Shown in pieces: positions 1-4,440 of a stretch of DNA of 7,654 bases (positions are counted from its first letter, which is position 1; every line of letters begins with the position of its first letter). The position numbers and the translations under genes were made by a program. Location of the stretch: assembly GCA_026713405.1 (NCBI GenBank), contig JAPOON010000696.1:1-7654 (forward strand), given 5' to 3'. The stretch is from Gammaproteobacteria bacterium (GTDB lineage Bacteria; Pseudomonadota; Gammaproteobacteria; Pseudomonadales; Azotimanducaceae_A). A model generated the notes under the pieces. It did not search any database. It had not been told where the DNA came from and saw nothing but the letters and a program-made list of their open reading frames with translations.

Positions 1-1179
1 GACTTCGCCGGCGGCCAGCCGCTGCCCCTGCAGACCGCGGCCCGGCCCGATCACATTGAACGGCGCCGGCGGGGGGAGGCCGACTGAACCTTCACCCGTG
101 GCGTTCCTGGTGGCGGTATCCGCCAGCGCGTAGGCCAGGGGCTTGCGCTCGGATTCGAAGGTATCGAGCAGCGCCGGGCCGACAAGTCCCCGGACCACGT
201 GCGCGAGCTTCCAGGCCAGGTTGTTCGCATCCCCAACGCCGGCGTTGAGCCCCGACCCGCCGGTCGGGGGAAAGCGGTGCGCCGCATCGCCCGCGAGCAG
301 GACGCGTCCGGATCGGAACGTTTCGGCTATGCGGGCGCTCATGGTCCACGGCCGCACCGAACGAAGATCGATTTCCACGTCGGCGCCGATGCAATGACGG
401 GCAATGTCGATGCAGCGCTCCGGCGTGTAGTCCGCCAGGGATTCGGTTTCCGGGTCCCAGGAGACGTGCAGCGACCAGCGCTCACGCCCGTCGAGAGCGA
501 TGAAGGTTGCCGGCCGTTCCGAATCGATCGTCCAGTACAGCATCGCCGGGCGATCGCGCGTCCAGCGCATCAGGTCGGCGTGAAAGTAGATGCCGATGAT
601 CTGTCCGAGCGGGGGCGGGCCCTCCGTGGCAATGCCCAGTTCCTCGCGGATACCGCTCGAGGCGCCGTCGCAGGCCACCATCCAACGGGCGCGGACCGAT
701 TGCCGGCGTCCCCCGGATGCCAGGGTTGCGGCAACGCCGTCGGCGTCCTGCCGAAACTCGACGAGTTCCGTGTTGAAGCGGAGTTGACCCGGGCCGCCTG
801 CCAGTATTCCGGCAAGCAGGGGTTCGATGAGATCCTGGGGCGTCGAGGTGCCCGGGCACGGGCTGAAACTCATCATCGCCGCTATCTGCTCCGGGTCTAA
901 CCGCGGCGCAATGCGCGCCAGCTCGCTGCCGGCCAGGCTGGTGACGATCCTCAGGCCGCCGAAGCGGAACATGTCGAGCCCCCGCCGGTAGACCTCTTCG
1001 TGAATGCCGAGCGAGCGGAATATCTCCATCGTGCGCCCGCTGATCGCATGCGCCTGGGGATGGGTGCAGGTGCCCGGGTTCTTCTCCACCAACAGGAATT
1101 CGATGCCGGCACGGGCGAGCAACGCCCCCAGGGTCAGCCCGGTGGGTCCGCCGCCGACTATGAGGACAGGGACGTCCAA
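1..1179 (-). CDS. Class A FAD-dependent aromatic monooxygenase (hydroxylase), C-terminus off the left edge
   Basis: This frame is open without a stop for 393 codons from a TTG at 1179 to the window edge. It reads as a phenol/3-(3-hydroxyphenyl)propionate hydroxylase-type flavoprotein (PheA/TfdB/MhpA superfamily), which uses NAD(P)H and O2 to hydroxylate an aromatic ring in the cytoplasm. The three family fingerprints are in order: a Rossmann GGGPTG at residues 9-14, a CDGASSGIR 'DG' motif at about 170-178, and the GDAAHRFPP 'GD' motif at 297-305 followed by GGSGLNAG. An early HPQAH...RTMEIFRSLGI stretch is also typical. Family members usually have about 500-600 residues, so the C-terminal part is missing. 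TTG is chosen because no ATG or GTG lies between the preceding gene's TGA and the first beta strand; its ribosome binding site is weak, suggesting coupling to the dioxygenase gene upstream. The substrate cannot be told from sequence. Confidence 0.9.
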   Translation of the reverse strand, partial: MDVPVLIVGGGPTGLTLGALLARAGIEFLLVEKNPGTCTHPQAHAISGRTMEIFRSLGIHEEVYRRGLDMFRFGGLRIVTSLAGSELARIAPRLDPEQIAAMMSFSPCPGTSTPQDLIEPLLAGILAGGPGQLRFNTELVEFRQDADGVAATLASGGRRQSVRARWMVACDGASSGIREELGIATEGPPPLGQIIGIYFHADLMRWTRDRPAMLYWTIDSERPATFIALDGRERWSLHVSWDPETESLADYTPERCIDIARHCIGADVEIDLRSVRPWTMSARIAETFRSGRVLLAGDAAHRFPPTGGSGLNAGVGDANNLAWKLAHVVRGLVGPALLDTFESERKPLAYALADTATRNATGEGSVGLPPPAPFNVIGPGRGLQGQRLAAGEV

Positions 1180-1212
1180 CTCAGCCCGTCGGGTTGGAAG
1201 GAAGGCGGTTGA

Positions 1213-1797
1213 TCAGTGGGGCACCGGCCATTCGCCCGGAGGGGGCGGTCCACCGGCAATGGGCCGCAGCAACTCGGCCTCCGGCACGCCGTCGTGGTAG
1301 CGCCGCGCGAGTTCATCGGCATCGTAGCGGACGCCGATCGGGTTCTCGCCGAACGCCGCGCCGCGAACGTATTCGTGGGCCTCTTCCCTGGTCTTGAAAC
1401 AGTCGACGAGCAGTTCCACCTGGTTGTGGTCCGGGTCGAGGTAGTACATCGACAGCGTGGCGCCGTGGTGCATGGGGGCCGTGGGAGTGATCCCTTCGGA
1501 AACGAGCCGCTCATAGGTCGTCACCAGCTCGCCCACGGTCTCGTAGGCGAAGGCGATATGGTCCACGCCCTTGCAGTTCAGCGGTCGATCGCCGATGCCG
1601 GGGCCGCAGCCGATGCCGATGCGATGGTGCTCGTCGTCGTAGTACATGAAGCAGACAGCCTCGTTCTCGAACACGACGTCGCTCTGCAGGACTTTCTTGT
1701 ACCAGTTCACCATGGCCGGAAATGAATCCGGCGTCGTGCGCAGGATGAAATGGGACAGCCGGCTCGGTGTGAGCCTGCCTTGGTTGCGGGTGGCCAC
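1213..1797 (-). CDS. Single-domain type I extradiol dioxygenase-like VOC protein
   Basis: A 194-residue vicinal-oxygen-chelate protein made of two beta-alpha-beta-beta-beta modules (about 13-65 and 77-131) plus a C-terminal tail. His16 opens the first module, His80 (VDHIAF) opens the second and Glu128 (NQVELL) closes it. That is the arrangement of the 2-His-1-carboxylate Fe(II) site in the catalytic domain of type I extradiol dioxygenases such as BphC. Tyr118 and His110/His111 fall where second-shell active-site residues are expected. The length matches the one-domain BphC2/BphC3 type (about 190) rather than the usual two-domain enzymes (about 290-300). The likely role is ring cleavage of a catechol-type substrate. 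Start is GTG, chosen because AGGAGG lies 7 nt upstream; no ATG fits. The next gene, a ring hydroxylase, begins 33 nt after the stop, which supports a hydroxylase-dioxygenase operon. A non-oxygenase VOC enzyme is the alternative. Confidence 0.85.
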   Translation of the reverse strand: MATRNQGRLTPSRLSHFILRTTPDSFPAMVNWYKKVLQSDVVFENEAVCFMYYDDEHHRIGIGCGPGIGDRPLNCKGVDHIAFAYETVGELVTTYERLVSEGITPTAPMHHGATLSMYYLDPDHNQVELLVDCFKTREEAHEYVRGAAFGENPIGVRYDADELARRYHDGVPEAELLRPIAGGPPPPGEWPVPH

Positions 1798-1818
1798 TGG
1801 TCTTCCTCCTTCACGAAT

Positions 1819-1835
1819 GGCGCGGGATTCGCGCC
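1819..1835. repeat. Perfect 6-bp inverted repeat in front of the dioxygenase gene
   Basis: GGCGCG and CGCGCC flank a 5-nt GGATT spacer, just upstream of the dioxygenase ribosome binding site and downstream of the toxin stop. Neither strand has a T-tract after it, so a classical intrinsic terminator is not supported. It could be an operator for a catabolic regulator or a hairpin in the dioxygenase 5' leader. Chance occurrence is possible in GC-rich DNA. Confidence 0.3.
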
Positions 1836-1880
1836 GGAATTTACCATATCCCGAAGCAGGTCACGCGCGGAAGCGGCTCG

Positions 1881-2303
1881 TTACTCCGACTCCATCCTGT
1901 TCACAAAGTCAGCAGGCGTCAGTATGGGAATGCCGTGAAACGGACCCATCTCCAGGAGGTCGCCATCACCGGTGACGATGCAATCGGCATCGCCGATCAG
2001 TGCCGTTTCAAGAAACTTGTCGTCATCGGGGTCGCGACAGCCCAGCTTCGCGCTGGTGATCGACACCCACTCGGACACGGCCACGAGCTGGGCCAGGTAG
2101 ACGGCCCTGATCGTCTGACTGACGTAGCGGTCGAACTTCGGGCGACGAAGACGACTGCGCAGCTCGTGGGCCGTTTCGTCGGAAAAGAGCAGCACGCCGT
2201 TGCCGCGGCGAATGACATCGAGAACGCGGCGAGGTTGCCCCTCTGCCCGTAGCGCTGCGCTGATCAGGACGTTCGTATCGACGACCGCCCGGTCAGCCTT
2301 CAT
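1881..2303 (-). CDS. PIN-domain toxin of a type II toxin-antitoxin pair
   Basis: A 140-residue PIN-fold ribonuclease of the 'putative toxin component, PIN family' (COG1569-like) type. It probably cleaves RNA in a metal-dependent way when free of its antitoxin. Acidic active-site positions are visible in order: Asp9 in VVDTNVLISA, Glu43/Glu47 in SDETAHEL, Asp94/Asp95 in the diagnostic DPDDDKFLETA stretch, and Asp113/Asp115 in VTGDGDLLEMG. The length is typical and nothing looks broken. Its ATG lies inside the end of the antitoxin gene, giving an 11-nt overlap in a different frame, so translation is probably coupled and both proteins come from one message. Toxicity and target are inferred from the family only. 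Confidence 0.9.
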   Translation of the reverse strand: MKADRAVVDTNVLISAALRAEGQPRRVLDVIRRGNGVLLFSDETAHELRSRLRRPKFDRYVSQTIRAVYLAQLVAVSEWVSITSAKLGCRDPDDDKFLETALIGDADCIVTGDGDLLEMGPFHGIPILTPADFVNRMESE

Positions 2304-2544
2304 CCGCTAACAGCGCATCGAGTTTCGCGTCCGTCAGGTTGTTGGCGGATGCCTGCTCGCCCATGATGTCCATGGTCGCGGCGAGTCGCTCCCAGGCCGC
2401 ACCGCGGAGCCGTTCGTAGTGCTGCACCGAGAGCATTACCGTGACGGCCCGGCCGTTCCTGGTCACACGTACGGGCGTGCGCTGCGCGGCATCGAGCAGT
2501 TGGCCGAAGCGATTCTTGGCGTCCCGCGCTGTAATTTCATTCAT
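2293..2544 (-). CDS. Phd/YefM-family antitoxin
   Basis: An 83-residue antitoxin that should bind and neutralise the PIN toxin and repress their shared promoter. The N-terminal DNA-binding/dimer part reads MNEITARDAKNRFGQLLDAA, the family signature, followed by PVRVTRNGRAVTVMLSVQHYERL. The C-terminal third is a charged helix suited to wrapping the toxin. An ATG 18 nt upstream (2562) would add MATIAQ, but it lies between the -35 and -10 boxes of the best promoter, so ATG 2544 is preferred. Neither start has a Shine-Dalgarno. The predicted transcription start (about 2545) is next to this ATG, so a leaderless or near-leaderless message is likely. Pairing of a Phd/YefM antitoxin with a PIN toxin of this type is common. 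Confidence 0.88.
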   Translation of the reverse strand: MNEITARDAKNRFGQLLDAAQRTPVRVTRNGRAVTVMLSVQHYERLRGAAWERLAATMDIMGEQASANNLTDAKLDALLADEG

Positions 2545-2548
2545 TTGA

Positions 2549-2569
2549 GCTATAGTAGCCATTATGGCT
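2549..2569. promoter_or_regulatory. Overlapping palindromes, candidate antitoxin operator
   Basis: A perfect 6-bp inverted repeat AGCCAT-T-ATGGCT occupies 2557-2569. A second one, GCTA-TAG-TAGC, occupies 2549-2559 and shares bases with it. They cover the -10 element and the spacer of the toxin-antitoxin promoter as well as the start codon of the rightward small ORF. Antitoxins of this family usually autoregulate by binding palindromes in their own promoter, so this is the natural operator candidate; binding is inferred. Confidence 0.5.
2551..2556 (+). promoter_or_regulatory. Candidate rightward -10 element (TATAGT) of a bidirectional promoter
   Basis: TATAGT matches the -10 consensus at 5 of 6 bases and overlaps the leftward -10 box on the other strand. 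The predicted start is about 2563, 18 bp from the predicted leftward start and one base before the ATG of the 55-codon ORF. No good -35 box is seen at 16-18 bp spacing, so rightward activity may be weak. Confidence 0.35.
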
Positions 2570-2580
2570 CATTCGTACAA
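2552..2580 (-). promoter_or_regulatory. Sigma-70-type promoter of the toxin-antitoxin operon
   Basis: On the minus strand, TTGTAC (2580-2575, 3/6 to consensus) and TACTAT (2557-2552, 4/6, with the key TA...T kept) are separated by exactly 17 nt. The predicted start is about 2545, one base before the antitoxin ATG at 2544. The block is clearly AT-richer than its surroundings. Confidence 0.55.
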
Positions 2581-2731
2581 CGATGGTGGGGCTCCAACCC
2601 AAGCGGGCCTCGACGATCGCAACGGGAACGAGCGTGAACACTCACCCATGATTCTTACCCTGATCGGCGCGGCTGCATGGCTCAAGATCGATGCCGGCCG
2701 GCCGTTGATCGCCGGGGAGGCAACAGCATGA
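2564..2731 (+). CDS. Small 55-residue ORF translationally coupled to the membrane protein gene
   Basis: An uninterrupted frame from ATG 2564 to TGA 2731 encodes 55 residues. The first half is polar (MAHSYNDGGAPTQAGLDDRN at the start). A short hydrophobic stretch, MILTLIGAAAWL, follows at about 29-40, then a tail ending IAGEATA. No family is recognised. Two things favour a real gene: its TGA overlaps the ATG of the next gene as ATGA (2728-2731), the classic coupling arrangement, and a -10-like TATAGT ends 7 nt before its ATG. Against it, there is no Shine-Dalgarno, so it would have to be leaderless. An internal ATG at 2648 would give only 27 residues. It could instead be a leader peptide controlling the membrane protein, or a chance ORF. 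Confidence 0.4.
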   Translation: MAHSYNDGGAPTQAGLDDRNGNEREHSPMILTLIGAAAWLKIDAGRPLIAGEATA

Positions 2732-3354
2732 ACACCGACCGATTGGCCCTGAACATGAGAAACCGTTTCGGCTCCTGGTGGCTGCTGGCCATCTTCGTGC
2801 TGATCGCGGTGGCCAACAGCGACCTCATGGGGCGCAACCATGAACACGTCGTCGGCGCGGAAAGCAAGTTTGCGAACGTCGAACAGGACCTGCCCGACGC
2901 CCGCTACTGGCTGTTCAACACGGGCAGGCTCTGGACCAGCGATGACATCCGGGCCTGGGTGCAGTCGAGAAGCGAGTGGCAGCTCGACGAGTACCGGCTG
3001 CACAACCGGGTCGCCTTTCAGGTTTTCGTGATACTGAGCGGCCTGCTGTGGTGCCTGTGCAGCCTGCTGCTGTCGCCACGCCTGATGAAGCTGCAGAAGT
3101 GGCTGTTCCTGGTCCCCGCGCTGGCCATGGGGGTCAAGATCATCGAGGTTGCCTGCATTCACGTGATGCTCGAAACCCACGCCGACCCCGCGGCAAGCTA
3201 TGCTCCCTTCCTGAACCTCGACGCCGTCGCCCTGGTCGGTAGTCTTTGCACGGCGTTGAAGTTATGGTTGATTCTGTCCTGGATTCCCGTCTTTGCCGTC
3301 GGCATCGTGCTGACGGTGGCGGAAAAGCTCAGGCGGCCTGCGGGCGCGTCCTAG
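2728..3354 (+). CDS. Multi-pass membrane protein of unknown function
   Basis: A 208-residue protein not assigned to a family. Hydrophobic segments suggest inner-membrane spans at about 16-31, 95-115 and 124-145, and one long or two short spans at 163-198. A polar loop lies at 32-94, probably on one side of the membrane, and is rich in Trp, Asp and Glu. The C-terminus is basic (EKLRRPAGAS), fitting a cytoplasmic end. Start is ATG 2728 because GGGGAGG ends 7 nt before it; an ATG at 2677 in frame would add 17 polar, arginine-rich residues and has no ribosome binding site. The start overlaps the stop of the small upstream ORF by ATGA. It is not obviously part of the toxin-antitoxin unit, which is transcribed the other way. 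No transport or catalytic motif is seen. Confidence 0.75.
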   Translation: MNTDRLALNMRNRFGSWWLLAIFVLIAVANSDLMGRNHEHVVGAESKFANVEQDLPDARYWLFNTGRLWTSDDIRAWVQSRSEWQLDEYRLHNRVAFQVFVILSGLLWCLCSLLLSPRLMKLQKWLFLVPALAMGVKIIEVACIHVMLETHADPAASYAPFLNLDAVALVGSLCTALKLWLILSWIPVFAVGIVLTVAEKLRRPAGAS

Positions 3355-3455
3355 AATCCAACTAATATTGATTCACTAACTATCTGAATTTACATGAGGC
3401 CCGGCAGGCGCCGGTGATGGGTAATGCCCAGAGTCGCCCAAATGGAGATATCGCA
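3355..3455 (+). promoter_or_regulatory. AT-rich intergenic region and leader of the dehydrogenase gene
   Basis: Positions 3357-3395 form a marked AT-rich island between two GC-rich genes and carry ATTCA (3371-3375) and TGAAT (3385-3389) as an inverted repeat with a 9-nt spacer. A TTGATT at 3368-3373 could be a -35 box, but no convincing -10 sits at the right spacing. CCGGC/GCCGG (3401-3405/3410-3414) can form a small hairpin in the leader. The GGAGA ribosome binding site is at 3444-3448. This is the likely promoter/operator of the dehydrogenase; exact boxes are not resolved. Confidence 0.35.
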
Positions 3456-4250
3456 ATGACGGACACGACAGCACCGGGCCGCCTGGCCGGCAGGACCGCA
3501 CTCATCACCGGCGCAAGCCGAGGCATAGGGCGTGCCATTGCCCAGGCCTATGCCGCCGCGGGCGCAGACCTGTTTCTCACCGCCACCAACCTGGCCAAGC
3601 TCGAAGAGACGCGGGAACTGTTGGCGGGCGAACCGGTCGAGGTGCGTTGTCATACCGCGAACGTCGGCGACCCGGACGAGGCCGAGGCGCTGTTCGCGGC
3701 GGCGGTCGAGTGGCGCGGCGGCCTGGACATCCTGGTGAACAACGCCGGCATCTACATCGGCAAACCGTTCGTGAACTACGAACTCGACGACCTCGACCAA
3801 GTCATGAACGTCAATGTCCGCGCCGTGTTTCAGCTTACCCAGCTGGCCATCCGCCACATGCAGGAGCGGGGCGGCGGCAAGATCGTCAACATCGCCTCCA
3901 CCGCCGGCAAGTGGGAGAGCCCCAACCAGGCCGTCTACAACATCTCGAAGCACGCGGTGGTCGGCCTGACCCGCTGCGCGGCACTGGAAACCGCCGCCCT
4001 TGGCATCAACATCAATGCCATCTGCCCCGGTTTCGTCTCGACCGGCATGTTCGACAACCTGCAGGCCTCCGCCGACGAACTCGGCGTCCCCGTGGAGCAG
4101 TTGCAGAAAACCATCGTCTCGAGGGTGCCGATGGGACGCCTTGTGCACCCGGAGGAGATCGGATACCTGGCGATCTATCTCGGAAGCAGCGAATCCGACG
4201 GCATGACCGGGCAATCCATCCCGATCTCGGGCGGCATGCGGATGGGGTGA
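3456..4250 (+). CDS. Short-chain dehydrogenase/reductase, FabG-like, probably NADP(H)-dependent
   Basis: A 264-residue classical SDR, a soluble, usually tetrameric oxidoreductase that interconverts a carbonyl and a hydroxyl group. Motifs in order: the cofactor loop TGASRGIG (18-25), NNAG (95-98), structural/catalytic Asn120 in NVNV, Ser148 in IASTAG, the Tyr161-x-x-x-Lys165 pair in YNISK, and PGFV (191-194). It ends in a typical SGGMRMG tail. Arg22 in the glycine loop and the non-acidic LTATN after beta-2 resemble FabG and suggest NADP(H); an NAD enzyme usually has Asp there. Start is ATG 3456, with GGAGA 7 nt upstream; an in-frame GTG at 3414 has no such site. The substrate is unknown: 3-oxoacyl thioesters, a cyclic alcohol or a sugar are all possible. 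No fatty-acid synthesis genes are nearby, so a catabolic role is likelier than FabG proper. Confidence 0.92.
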   Translation: MTDTTAPGRLAGRTALITGASRGIGRAIAQAYAAAGADLFLTATNLAKLEETRELLAGEPVEVRCHTANVGDPDEAEALFAAAVEWRGGLDILVNNAGIYIGKPFVNYELDDLDQVMNVNVRAVFQLTQLAIRHMQERGGGKIVNIASTAGKWESPNQAVYNISKHAVVGLTRCAALETAALGININAICPGFVSTGMFDNLQASADELGVPVEQLQKTIVSRVPMGRLVHPEEIGYLAIYLGSSESDGMTGQSIPISGGMRMG

Positions 4251-4440
4251 ACCGATATCCCTCGGCACCCGATTTTCCGCACTGGCCAACGAAACCGGTA
4301 CGGATGCCCCGGAAGCCCTTCACAAGCGCCCTGGCGCAGGTCGAGAAGCCGTCCGGTCAGTCGGTGAGGGGCACCGAACATTTCGCGCGGCGCGTTGTCC
4401 AACGACATATCAACTCAACATCACGATCCAAGTCGCGGAC
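4251..4440 (+). other. 190-bp gap between dehydrogenase and orphan gene
   Basis: No terminator with a T-tract and no good promoter is seen. The orphan gene's reading frame stays open through the whole gap and into the end of the dehydrogenase gene, but it holds no in-frame ATG, GTG or TTG. So either the gene starts at 4441 or its original N-terminus has been lost or lies upstream with a rare start (CTG at 4282). Confidence 0.4.

Noticed and set aside
199..900. 233-codon plus-strand ORF opposite the hydroxylase, plus several shorter minus-strand ORFs there
   Set aside because: The continuous TTG-started minus-strand frame contains the flavin-monooxygenase motifs; it is easily missed because it lacks an ATG/GTG start and runs off the edge.
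2545..2562. Longer antitoxin start at ATG 2562 (adds MATIAQ)
   Set aside because: It lies upstream of the predicted transcription start and inside the promoter, and known relatives begin at the equivalent of MNEITARDAKNRF.
2693..2706. GCCGGCCGGCC palindromic run
   Set aside because: It is explained by coding sequence of the small ORF in GC-rich DNA; no second copy or paired site found.
2569..3180. 203-codon minus-strand ORF opposite the membrane protein gene
   Set aside because: Gln/His/Ala-rich low-complexity translation, no ribosome binding site; the plus-strand frame has clear membrane segments and a good start.
3390..4289. Long minus-strand ORF (299 codons) opposite the dehydrogenase, and a 265-codon plus-strand ORF at 3647-4444
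   Set aside because: The dehydrogenase on the plus strand carries every SDR motif; these are shadow frames typical of GC-rich DNA, with no recognisable protein features.
4326..4337. GCGCC-CT-GGCGC hairpin as terminator of the dehydrogenase gene
   Set aside because: Two-base loop and no T-tract; expected by chance in GC-rich sequence.
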